64,000 nucleotides of DNA from Thermus thermophilus (GTDB taxonomy: Bacteria; Deinococcota; Deinococci; Deinococcales; Thermaceae), in the NCBI RefSeq assembly GCF_019974155.1, contig NZ_AP025158.1:1240001-1304000 (forward strand), given 5' to 3'. The translations under genes were made by a program, and so were the position numbers. The notes below the pieces were generated by a model, which saw only the letters and a list, made by a program, of their open reading frames with translations, was not told the DNA's origin and did no database searches. This document shows, piece after piece, positions 45,190-52,217 of the stretch. Position 1 is the stretch's first letter. Each line of letters opens with the position of its first letter.

Positions 45190-46224
45190 ATGAAGCGCAA
45201 AAAGCCCACCATCCACGATGTGGCGGCCAAGGCGGGCGTGGGCCTCGGCACCGTGAGCCGGGTCCTCAACGACCACCCCGCGGTGCGCCCCGAGACCCGG
45301 GCCCGGGTGCTCAGGGCCATGGAGGAGCTGGGCTACGCGCCCAACCCCCACGCCCGCAGGATCGCAGGGGGGCGGAGCTACACGGTGAGCGTCCTCCTTC
45401 CCTTCGTGGCCACCGAGTTCTACCGCAGGCTCGTGGAGGGGATTGAGGGCGTCCTCCTGGAGCAGCGCTACGACCTTGCCCTCTTCCCCATCCTCTCCCT
45501 GGCCCGGCTTAAGCGCTACCTGGAGAACACCACCCTGGCCTACCTCACCGACGGCCTCATCCTCGCCTCCTACGACCTCACGGAGCACTTTGAGGGAGGG
45601 AGGTTGCCCACCGAGCGCCCCGTGGTGCTGGTGGACGCGCAAAACCCCCGCTACGACTCCGTCTACCTGGACAACCGCCTGGGGGGAAGGCTCGCCGGGG
45701 CCTACCTCGCCCGCTTCCCGGGGCCCATCTTCGCCATCGCCGTGGAGGAAGAGCCCGACCGGGCCTTCCGCCGCACGGTCTTCGCCGAACGGATGGCGGG
45801 CTTCCGGGAGGCCCTGGAGGAGGCCGGCCGCCCCTTCTCCCCCGACCGGCTCTACACCACCCGCCACTCCCAGGAGGGGGGGCGCCTCGCCCTCCGCCAC
45901 TTCCTGGAGAAGGCCTCCCCGCCCCTCAACGTCTTCGCCGGGGCGGACCAGGTGGCCTTAGGGGTCCTGGAAGAGGCGGCAAGGCTCGGCCTCACCCCCG
46001 GGAGGGACGTGCGGGTCCTGGGGTTTGACGGCCACCCCTTCGCCGAGGAGGCGGGGCTTTCCACCATCGCCCAGCCCGTGGAGGCCATGGGGGCCCGGGC
46101 GGCCCAGCTCCTCTTGGAGAGGATGCGGGGCTACCAGGGCCCGCCCCGGGAGGTGCGCTTTGAGCCCGTTCTCGTGGAGCGGGCCTCCACCGGCACCCCG
46201 CCCGCCGCCCTCTACGTGCCGTAA
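45190..46224 (+). CDS. LacI-family transcriptional regulator
   Basis: A 344-residue repressor. The N-terminal helix-turn-helix is PTIHDVAAKAGVGLGTVSRVLN with the hinge-helix region GYAPNPHARRIAGG. A periplasmic-binding-like effector domain follows (VSVLLPFVATEFYRRLVEGI to the end). ATG 45190 is preceded by GAGGGA. There are no sugar genes next to it, so the effector is not obvious. A LacI-type operator sits in its own leader. Confidence 0.92.
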   Translation: MKRKKPTIHDVAAKAGVGLGTVSRVLNDHPAVRPETRARVLRAMEELGYAPNPHARRIAGGRSYTVSVLLPFVATEFYRRLVEGIEGVLLEQRYDLALFPILSLARLKRYLENTTLAYLTDGLILASYDLTEHFEGGRLPTERPVVLVDAQNPRYDSVYLDNRLGGRLAGAYLARFPGPIFAIAVEEEPDRAFRRTVFAERMAGFREALEEAGRPFSPDRLYTTRHSQEGGRLALRHFLEKASPPLNVFAGADQVALGVLEEAARLGLTPGRDVRVLGFDGHPFAEEAGLSTIAQPVEAMGARAAQLLLERMRGYQGPPREVRFEPVLVERASTGTPPAALYVP

Positions 46225-46233
46225 GCTAGACCC

Positions 46234-46674
46234 ATGGGGTGGGAAGGAATCGCCCGCGGGGTGCGCTGGGTCATGGTCCTCCCGGTCCTGGGCTTGTTGC
46301 TGGGTTCCTTCTACTTCGCCTTCCACGCCCTCCTGGAGGCCGTCAAGGGGTTGTCCCAGGGCCTCGAGGCCGCCCTCCCCGCCCTGGTGGGCGCCGTGGA
46401 CCTGGCCCTCCTCTCCGCCGTCTTCCTCATCTTCAGCCTGGGCCTCTTTGAGCTTTTCATCCACAAGCTGGACCTCCCCCTGGACAACGTCCTCATGGTG
46501 AAAAGCCTCGCCGACCTCAAGGCCAAGCTGGGCCAGGTCATCGTCATGATCCTGGTGGTGAAGTTCTTTGAAAAGGCCCTCGCCTTCCAACCCAAAGAGG
46601 CCCTGGACTTCTTCCTCTTCGCGGGAGGGGTCGCCCTCCTGGCCGGGGCCCTTTGGGTCTCCGCCCGGGAGTAG
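46234..46674 (+). CDS. UPF0114 (YqhA-family) membrane protein
   Basis: A 146-residue integral membrane protein with three to four helices. The family signature is visible in FELFIHKLDLP and LADLKAKLGQVIVMILVVKFFEKAL. Function is unknown in all species. TAAGCT, overlapping the lacI-type gene's stop, ends 6 nt before the ATG, suggesting an independent leaderless transcript. Confidence 0.85.
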   Translation: MGWEGIARGVRWVMVLPVLGLLLGSFYFAFHALLEAVKGLSQGLEAALPALVGAVDLALLSAVFLIFSLGLFELFIHKLDLPLDNVLMVKSLADLKAKLGQVIVMILVVKFFEKALAFQPKEALDFFLFAGGVALLAGALWVSARE

Positions 46675-47339
46675 TGCTGGTCTATTTGGACCAAAACCAC
46701 GCCAGCCGCATGGCCAAGCACCTCCTGGGGCAAAGGGGGCACGAGGCCTTCGGCAGGCTCTTTCTGGCCCTCAAGGGGAGGGCCATCGCCCCCCCAAGCC
46801 CCTTCCACGTCCTGGAAACCCTCTTTCCCCAGAGGGGCCCCGAGGAGAAGGCGGGCTACCTCCTCCCCGCCCTCCAGGAGGTCTTCGCCACCCTCTCGGG
46901 GGGCTACTGGGTCCGGCCTTGGCAGGAGGTGGCCGCAAGGCAGCGCCGGGGGCTCCACCGGGAGGACCTCCTCTCCGAGGAGGGAAGCTGGGAGACCCCG
47001 GCGGACCTCTCTCCCTTCCAGGGGCTTCCCGAGGCCCTTCGCGGCCTGCCCTACGAGGAGGCCCACGCCCTGGCCTTAAGGGAGGTCCGGGAGCGGACCG
47101 GGCTTGAGGAGGTGCCCTTCGTCAGGCTCCTCGCCCGCCTCCTCGCCCGGATGGCCTCCGACCCCCAGCGCAGGCCCCGCCCCTCCGACCTCCTGGACGC
47201 GGTGATGGCGGCCACGGTCTACCCCTACGTGGACCTCCTCCTCACCGACCGCTACCTGCGAAACCTCCTCCCCGAGAAGAGCGTGGGGGGGCGGAGGAAA
47301 GAGGTGGAGGCCCTGGTCAGGCGCCTTGAAGGGGAGTAG
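46674..47339 (+). CDS. PIN-like domain protein (putative)
   Basis: A 221-residue protein beginning MLVYLDQNHASRMAKHLLG. The YLDQN opening and a later DLLDAVMAATVYPYVDLLLTDRYL resemble PIN-like nucleases, where acidic residues at these points bind metal. The middle is unremarkable. There is no antitoxin-like partner next to it, so a toxin-antitoxin role is not supported. GTG 46674 shares a base with the upstream TAG. Homology is tentative. Confidence 0.5.
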   Translation: MLVYLDQNHASRMAKHLLGQRGHEAFGRLFLALKGRAIAPPSPFHVLETLFPQRGPEEKAGYLLPALQEVFATLSGGYWVRPWQEVAARQRRGLHREDLLSEEGSWETPADLSPFQGLPEALRGLPYEEAHALALREVRERTGLEEVPFVRLLARLLARMASDPQRRPRPSDLLDAVMAATVYPYVDLLLTDRYLRNLLPEKSVGGRRKEVEALVRRLEGE

Positions 47340-47349
47340 ACTCCGGGGC

Positions 47350-48468
47350 GTGAGAGGCATCCGGGACCCTCGCCTCCTCCCCATCGCCGAGAAGGTGATG
47401 GAGGGGAAAAGGCTTTCCTTTGAGGACGGCCTCGTCCTCTACCAGACCAAGGACCTTCCCACCCTCATGCGCCTCGCCAACCTGGTGCGGGAAAGGAAGC
47501 ACGGGCACAAGACCTACTTCGTCCACTCCATCCGCGTCTCCCAGACCAACATCTGCTACGTGGGGTGCACCTTCTGCGCCTTCCAAAGGCGCTTCGGCGA
47601 GGAAGGGGCCTGGGACTTTGACGTGGACGAGGTGGTGGCCTGGGTCAAGGAGCGCTACCAGCCGGGGCTCACGGAAATCCACCTCACGGCGGGCCACCAC
47701 CCCAAAAGGCCCTTCTCCTACTACCTGGACCTGGTGCGGGCCCTAAAGGAGAACTTCCCCGGGGTCCAGGTGAAGGCCTGGACCGCGGCGGAGATCCACC
47801 ACTTCTCCAAGATCGCCCGCCTCTCCTACCGGGAGGTCCTAGAGGCCCTGAAGGAAGCGGGCCTGGACGCCATGCCGGGAGGCGGGGCGGAGATCTTCGC
47901 CGAAAGGGTGCGGAGGAGGATCGCCCGGGCCAAGGTCTCGGCGGAAGGGTGGCTTGCGATCCACCGCACCGCCCACGAGCTCGGCATCCCCACCAACGCC
48001 ACCATGCTCTACGGGCACATAGAGACCCTGGAGGAGCGCCTGGACCACATGGACCGCCTCCGCCGCCTCCAGGACGAGACCGGAGGCTTCATGAGCTTCA
48101 TCCCCCTGGCCTTCCAGCCGGACGGGAACCAGCTCGCCCGGGAGCTGGGCAAGAAGGAGTTCACCACGGGGCTGGACGACCTCAGGAACCTGGCCGTGGC
48201 CCGGCTTTACCTGGACAACTTCCCCCACATCAAGGGGTACTGGGCCACCTTAACCCCTGAGCTCGCCCAGGTCTCCTTGGACTGGGGGGTCACGGACATT
48301 GACGGCACCCTCATTGAGGAGAGGATCGTCCACATGGCGGGAAGCCCCACCCCCCAGGGCCTCACCAAGCGGGAGCTCGCCCGCATCATCCTCATGGCGG
48401 GGCGGATCCCCGTGGAGCGGGACGCCCTCTACCGGGAGGTGCGGGTCTGGGACCGGGTGGAGGCGTGA
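47350..48468 (+). CDS. mqnE: Aminofutalosine synthase (radical SAM), menaquinone futalosine pathway
   Basis: A 372-residue radical SAM enzyme with cluster motif CYVGCTFC (Cys69, Cys73, Cys76). Distinguishing features favour MqnE over MqnC: AIHRTAHELGIPTNATMLYGHIETLEER, and FIPLAFQPDGNQL. It joins the product of MqnA to adenosine to make aminofutalosine. GTG 47350 gives the family N-terminus (RGIRDPRLLPIAEKV); an upstream TTG is less likely. It overlaps mqnA as GTGA, so the first two pathway steps are translated together. Confidence 0.9.
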   Translation: MRGIRDPRLLPIAEKVMEGKRLSFEDGLVLYQTKDLPTLMRLANLVRERKHGHKTYFVHSIRVSQTNICYVGCTFCAFQRRFGEEGAWDFDVDEVVAWVKERYQPGLTEIHLTAGHHPKRPFSYYLDLVRALKENFPGVQVKAWTAAEIHHFSKIARLSYREVLEALKEAGLDAMPGGGAEIFAERVRRRIARAKVSAEGWLAIHRTAHELGIPTNATMLYGHIETLEERLDHMDRLRRLQDETGGFMSFIPLAFQPDGNQLARELGKKEFTTGLDDLRNLAVARLYLDNFPHIKGYWATLTPELAQVSLDWGVTDIDGTLIEERIVHMAGSPTPQGLTKRELARIILMAGRIPVERDALYREVRVWDRVEA

Positions 48469-49280
48469 GGCCCTACGTTCTGGGCCTTCCCCGCTACGCC
48501 AACGTCGCCCCCCTCCACCACTTCCTGAGGCTCGAGGGCTTCCGGGTTCTCCACGCCGTCCCCGCAGAGCTCAACCGCCTCCTCCTTTCGGGAGAGGTGG
48601 GGCTCTCCCTGGTCTCCAGCTACTTTTACCTCAAGCACCAGGACAGCCTGGGCCTCCTCCCCGACTTCTCCGTGGCCGTCCTGGGAAGGGTCTACTCGGT
48701 GAACCTCTTCCACAAGGGAGCCCTCCCCCACCTTGCCCGCGTGGCCCTCACCACGGAGAGCGCCACCAGCGCGGCCCTCCTCAAGCTCCTTCTGAAGGAG
48801 GCCGGGGCCGAGCCCCGCTACGAACGGCGGAAGGGGGGGCTGGAGCTCCTTTCCGCTTACGACGGGGTCCTTCTCATCGGCGACCAGGCCATAAAGGCCT
48901 ACGCCGCTCTTCTTCCGGAAGTCCCCGAAACGCCCCACGCCCTCCCCACCCGCTTCGGGGAGGTGGAGGTGGCGGACCTCTCCACCCTGTGGTTCCAAAG
49001 GACCCACCTCCCCTTCGTCTTCGCCGTCTGGGCCTACAGGCGGGAAAACCCTCCCCCCAAGGCCCTGGTGCAAGCCCTTAGGGAGGCCCGGCGGGAGGGC
49101 CTGGGACGGCTTAGGGAGGTGGCCGAGGCCGAGGCCCGAAGGCTCGGCGTCCATCCCTTCCTCCTCCAGCACTACCTCTGGAACTTCCGCTACCACCTGG
49201 AGGAGCCCGACCGCCTGGGGCTTCAGGCCTTCGCCGAGGCCCTCGGCCTCCCCTTCGCCCCGGTGTTCTATCCTGAGTAG
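48465..49280 (+). CDS. mqnA: Chorismate dehydratase, menaquinone futalosine pathway
   Basis: A 271-residue MqnA-family enzyme with a periplasmic-binding-like fold. It converts chorismate to 3-enolpyruvyl-benzoate, the entry of the futalosine route to menaquinone used by Thermus. Family features: the LGLPRYANVAPLHHFL N-terminus (normally YxNxxPL), VSSYFY, SVNLFHKG, ALTTESATSAALLK and LLIGDQAI. It follows mqnE with a GTGA overlap. Chorismate consumption links it to the DAHP synthase genes nearby. Confidence 0.9.
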   Translation: MRPYVLGLPRYANVAPLHHFLRLEGFRVLHAVPAELNRLLLSGEVGLSLVSSYFYLKHQDSLGLLPDFSVAVLGRVYSVNLFHKGALPHLARVALTTESATSAALLKLLLKEAGAEPRYERRKGGLELLSAYDGVLLIGDQAIKAYAALLPEVPETPHALPTRFGEVEVADLSTLWFQRTHLPFVFAVWAYRRENPPPKALVQALREARREGLGRLREVAEAEARRLGVHPFLLQHYLWNFRYHLEEPDRLGLQAFAEALGLPFAPVFYPE

Positions 49281-49283
49281 CGC

Positions 49284-49334
49284 TTGACATCATAAAGCAC
49301 TTGAGGTATCATCCCAACTGGGCGCAAAGCCCAG
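49284..49334 (+). promoter_or_regulatory. Promoter and 5'-terminal hairpin of yceI
   Basis: TTGACA (49284-49289), 17-bp spacer, TATCAT (49307-49312). A near-repeat of TTGA..ATCAT spans both boxes 17 bp apart. The predicted mRNA begins with a 6-bp stem CTGGGC/GCCCAG (49318-49334) immediately before the AGGAGG ribosome site. Confidence 0.7.
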
Positions 49335-49345
49335 AGGAGGTGCCC

Positions 49346-49882
49346 ATGCGTTGGAACCTTGACCCGACCCACACCAGCGTGGAGTTCGCCGTACGGCATA
49401 TGATGATCGCCACGGTAAGGGGGACGATAGGCCTCAAGGAGGGGTACGTGGAGACCGACGAAACCGGGAAGCCCCTCCGGGTGGAGGCCCGCCTGGACGC
49501 GGCGAGCATCCACACCGGCGTGGCCGACCGGGACAACCACCTCCGCTCCCCGGACTTCCTGGACGTGGCCAACCACCCGGAGATCGTCTTCCGGGGCGAG
49601 AGGATCACCCCCCTGGGGGAGGGCCGCTACCGGGTGGAGGGAGAGGTGACCATCCGGGGGGTGACCCGGCCCCTGGCCTTTGAGGTGGAAACCCACGGCC
49701 CCGTGAAGGACCCCTGGGGGAACGAGCGCATCGCCGCCCACTTTGAGGGGAAGCTCAACCGCAAGGACTTCGGCCTCACCTGGAACATGCCCCTGGAGGC
49801 CGGGGGGCTTCTCGTGGGCGAGGAGGTGCGCTTCAGCGTGGACACCGAGGCGGTGAAGGCGAGAGAGGAGGTAAACGTCTAG
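49346..49882 (+). CDS. YceI-family lipid (polyisoprenoid)-binding protein
   Basis: A 178-residue lipocalin-like protein; a T. thermophilus protein of this family and length was crystallised with a bound polyisoprenoid (from memory). It begins MRWNLDPTHTSVEFAVRHM, typical of YceI, and contains DNHLRSPDFLDVANHPEIVF and LNRKDFGLTWN. There is no signal peptide, so it may be cytoplasmic. It might carry isoprenoid intermediates of quinone or carotenoid synthesis, fitting the menaquinone genes upstream, but this is inference. Confidence 0.92.
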   Translation: MRWNLDPTHTSVEFAVRHMMIATVRGTIGLKEGYVETDETGKPLRVEARLDAASIHTGVADRDNHLRSPDFLDVANHPEIVFRGERITPLGEGRYRVEGEVTIRGVTRPLAFEVETHGPVKDPWGNERIAAHFEGKLNRKDFGLTWNMPLEAGGLLVGEEVRFSVDTEAVKAREEVNV

Positions 49883-50281
49883 ATGGTCCCCGCCTCTCTT
49901 CGGCACGCCCTCCGGGCCACGGGCCTGGCCCTCCTCGCCAACGCCGCCCTCTACCTCCTCGCCCGGGCCCTGGGGGTGGCCTTCCAGGTAACGCCCCCGG
50001 GGCAGGCCCCGCGGGAGGTGGACCTGGTCTCGGTGGTGCTGTTCACGGCGGTGCCCATGCTCCTGGGGTTCGCCCTCTACCTTCCGGTGCGGAGGCGCAC
50101 CCCAAGGGCCTTTCCCCTCTTCGCGAGCCTGGCCCTTCTCGTCTTCGTCCTCTTCCTTTTCCCGCCCTTCGCCGCCACCCCACGCCCCGACACCCGGGCC
50201 GTCCTGCTCCTCCTGCACGTACCCCCGGTGGCGGCCTACCTCTGGGGCCTGTGGAGAATGGAGGGGGAAATCCGCCCGTGA
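49883..50281 (+). CDS. Small membrane protein (DUF6069-like), unknown function
   Basis: A 132-residue protein with four predicted helices. The layout and the PxxVDLVSVVxFTAVPMLLG segment resemble DUF6069 proteins. The ATG follows the yceI stop directly, so it shares that transcript. The GTGA overlap with the next gene continues the operon. No function can be assigned. Confidence 0.6.
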   Translation: MVPASLRHALRATGLALLANAALYLLARALGVAFQVTPPGQAPREVDLVSVVLFTAVPMLLGFALYLPVRRRTPRAFPLFASLALLVFVLFLFPPFAATPRPDTRAVLLLLHVPPVAAYLWGLWRMEGEIRP

Positions 50282-51042
50282 GGCGGCTTCTCGGCCTCAC
50301 CCTCAGGGTGCGGGACCTGAAGGCCCAGCTGGGCTTCTACCAAGGCCTTCTGGGCCTAAAGGCGGAGGCCGACCCGCCCCGCTACCGGCTTTTCCCCGAG
50401 GGGAAGGGCTTCGTTCTGGAGCTTCTCCACGACCCCGAGGCCCCCTTAAGGCCCTACCCCTCCTTAGGCCTCTACCACTTCGCCCTCCTCCTGCCGGACC
50501 GCAAGGCCCTCGCCGGGGTCTTCCGCAGGCTCCTGGAGGCTAGGGCCCACTTTGAGGGGGCGGCGGACCACGGGGTCTCGGAGGCCCTCTACTTCCGCGA
50601 CCCGGAGGGGAACGGCCTGGAGCTCTACCGGGACCGCCCCAGGGGGGCGTGGCCCAAAGGCCCCCTCATGTTCACGGCGCCCCTAAACCTGGAAAAGCTC
50701 CTCGCGGAAAACCCGGACCCCACTCCCCTTCCCCCCGAAACCCTTCTTGGGCACCTCCACCTTCACGTGGAGGACCTGGCGGCGGCGGAGGCCTTCTTTA
50801 GCGGGAAGCTCGGCATGGAGGTGACCTTGCGCACCTACCCCGGGGCCCTCTTCTTCGCCTGGGACGGCTACCACCACCACGTGGGGGCGAACACCTGGGC
50901 GCCAAGGCGCAAGGCGCCCCCTGGGGCCACGGGGCTTCTGGGCTACACCCTCCTCGCCCCTCCCGGCGTTCCCCCCGGGGAGCACCCCGACCCCACCGGG
51001 GCCTTGGCCCGGGTCTTGACGGCGCCCCCGCCTTCCCCGTAG
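50278..51042 (+). CDS. VOC-superfamily (glyoxalase/ring-cleavage dioxygenase-like) protein
   Basis: A 254-residue protein of two VOC modules. The first begins LLGLTLRVRDLKAQLGFYQGLLG and ends ALYFRDPEGNGLELY; the second begins LLGHLHLHVEDLAAAEAFFSGKLG. His residues at the strand starts (YHFALLL, HLHLHV) and the Glu in GLELY are in metal-binding positions. It resembles CatE/YfiE-type proteins, but the substrate is unknown. GTG 50278 overlaps the upstream stop as GTGA. The aro promoter starts inside its last codons. Confidence 0.78.
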   Translation: MRRLLGLTLRVRDLKAQLGFYQGLLGLKAEADPPRYRLFPEGKGFVLELLHDPEAPLRPYPSLGLYHFALLLPDRKALAGVFRRLLEARAHFEGAADHGVSEALYFRDPEGNGLELYRDRPRGAWPKGPLMFTAPLNLEKLLAENPDPTPLPPETLLGHLHLHVEDLAAAEAFFSGKLGMEVTLRTYPGALFFAWDGYHHHVGANTWAPRRKAPPGATGLLGYTLLAPPGVPPGEHPDPTGALARVLTAPPPSP

Positions 51043-51045
51043 ACT
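51016..51045 (+). promoter_or_regulatory. Promoter of the aromatic attenuator/aro operon
   Basis: TTGACG (51016-51021), 18-bp spacer, TAGACT (51040-51045). Predicted initiation near 51052, about 5 nt before the leader-peptide ATG. The -35 overlaps the end of the VOC gene. Confidence 0.65.
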
Positions 51046-51056
51046 CTAGACCAACT

Positions 51057-51122
51057 ATGTGGACCCTAGGGCGCTACTTCGGCTTTTATTACCCCGCCGG
51101 GGGCGCCCTGCGGTCCGCGTAG
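51057..51122 (+). CDS. Aromatic leader peptide controlling DAHP synthase (21 residues)
   Basis: A 21-codon frame running MWTLGRYFGFYYPAG and then GALRSA to TAG. Six of its 21 residues are aromatic: one Trp, two Phe and three Tyr, including the run FYY. TTT and TAT are used although such codons are rare in this GC-rich genome. It ends 15 nt before a terminator, and the following gene makes the precursor of all three aromatic amino acids. This is the classic layout of ribosome-mediated attenuation; the peptide itself probably has no function. Confidence 0.85.
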   Translation: MWTLGRYFGFYYPAGGALRSA

Positions 51123-51170
51123 GCCATACCGCGAAAAGGGCGCCCCCTAAAGGGGGCGCCCAAGGTTTTT
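51099..51170 (+). terminator. Transcription attenuator with alternative antiterminator
   Basis: The terminator stem is GGGCGCCCCC (51138-51147) with GGGGGCGCCC (51152-51161), loop TAAA, then AAGGTTTTT. The same GGGGGCGCCC also occurs at 51099-51108, within the leader-peptide gene just past its Tyr codons, so it can pair with 51138-51147 instead and prevent termination. A ribosome stalled at the Phe-Tyr-Tyr codons (51084-51092) would expose that copy; a ribosome at the stop codon would cover it or its surroundings. Confidence 0.85.
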
Positions 51171-51182
51171 GGGAGGGAAGCC

Positions 51183-52217
51183 ATGCTGATCGTGATGAAG
51201 CGGGGGCACACGGAGGAGGAGCTTCAGGAGGTCGTCCGGGAAATAGAGAAGGTGGGCTACCGGCCCCACGTCTCCCGGGGCGTGGAGACCACCTTGGTGG
51301 GGGCCATCGGCCGGGGGCCCACCCCGGAGCTCATGGAGCACTTCCGGGCCCTTCCCGGGGTGGCCGAGGTCATCCCCATCTCCAAGCCCTGGAAGCTCGC
51401 GAGCCTCGAGGTCCAGCCCTTCCCCACGGTCCTGGAGTTCCCCACGGGGAAGACGGGGGGCGGCCACGTGATGGTGGCGGCAGGCCCTTGCGGGGTGGAG
51501 TCCCGGGAGCAGACCCTCAAGGCCGCCCACTACGTGAAGGCCCACGGAGCCCACATGCTCCGGGGAGGCGCTTTTAAACCCCGCACGAGCCCCTACGCCT
51601 TCCAGGGCCTGGGCCTCGAGGGCCTGAAGATCCTCGCCGAGGCCAAGAGGGAGACGGGCCTCCCCATCGTCACCGAGGTCCTCTCCCCGGAGCAGGTGGA
51701 GCTCGTGGCCGAGTACGCCGACGTCCTCCAGATCGGGGCGCGGAACGCCCAGAACTTCGCCCTCCTCCAGGCGGTGGGGGAGGCGGGCAAGCCCGTCCTC
51801 CTCAAGCGGGGGATGAGCATGACCCTGGAAGAGTTCCTCATGAGCGCGGAGTACATCCTCTCCCGGGGCAACATGCGGGTGATCCTCGTGGAGCGGGGCA
51901 TCCGCACCTTTGAGAAGGCGACCCGCTTCACCTTAGACGTCGCCGCCGTGCCCGTCCTCAAGAGCTGGACCCACCTCCCCGTCTGGATAGACCCCTCCCA
52001 CCCGGCGGGCAAGAGGGACTGGGTCATCCCCTTGGCCCTGGCGGGCCTGGCGGCGGGGGCCGACGGCCTCATCGTGGAGACCCACCCCGAGCCGGAGAAG
52101 GCCCTCTCCGACGCCGCCCAGCAGCTCCACGAACACGAGTTCGCCGAGCTCATGAACAAGGTGCGCCGCCTGGTGGCCGCCCTGGACAAGACCCTCGCCA
52201 CCCCCGTCCTGGGATGA
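51183..52217 (+). CDS. aroF: 3-deoxy-7-phosphoheptulonate (DAHP) synthase, type I-beta with ferredoxin-like domain
   Basis: First step of the shikimate pathway: condenses phosphoenolpyruvate and erythrose-4-phosphate. It is 344 residues. Residues 1-70 form the regulatory ferredoxin-like domain known from Thermotoga DAHP synthase, which binds Tyr/Phe. The barrel has VMVAAGPCGVES (Cys103 at the metal), GGAFKPRTSPYAFQGLG, LLKRGMSMTLEEF, ILVERGIRTFE and WIDPSHPAGKR. GGGAGGGAAG precedes ATG. It is controlled by the attenuator just upstream and coupled to tyrA by ATGA. Symbols aroF, aroG and aroA are all used for this enzyme. Confidence 0.93.
   Translation: MLIVMKRGHTEEELQEVVREIEKVGYRPHVSRGVETTLVGAIGRGPTPELMEHFRALPGVAEVIPISKPWKLASLEVQPFPTVLEFPTGKTGGGHVMVAAGPCGVESREQTLKAAHYVKAHGAHMLRGGAFKPRTSPYAFQGLGLEGLKILAEAKRETGLPIVTEVLSPEQVELVAEYADVLQIGARNAQNFALLQAVGEAGKPVLLKRGMSMTLEEFLMSAEYILSRGNMRVILVERGIRTFEKATRFTLDVAAVPVLKSWTHLPVWIDPSHPAGKRDWVIPLALAGLAAGADGLIVETHPEPEKALSDAAQQLHEHEFAELMNKVRRLVAALDKTLATPVLG

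Noticed and set aside
46674-47339. Toxin-antitoxin module
   Set aside because: No small antitoxin-like gene next to the PIN-like gene; neighbours are a UPF0114 protein and mqnE.
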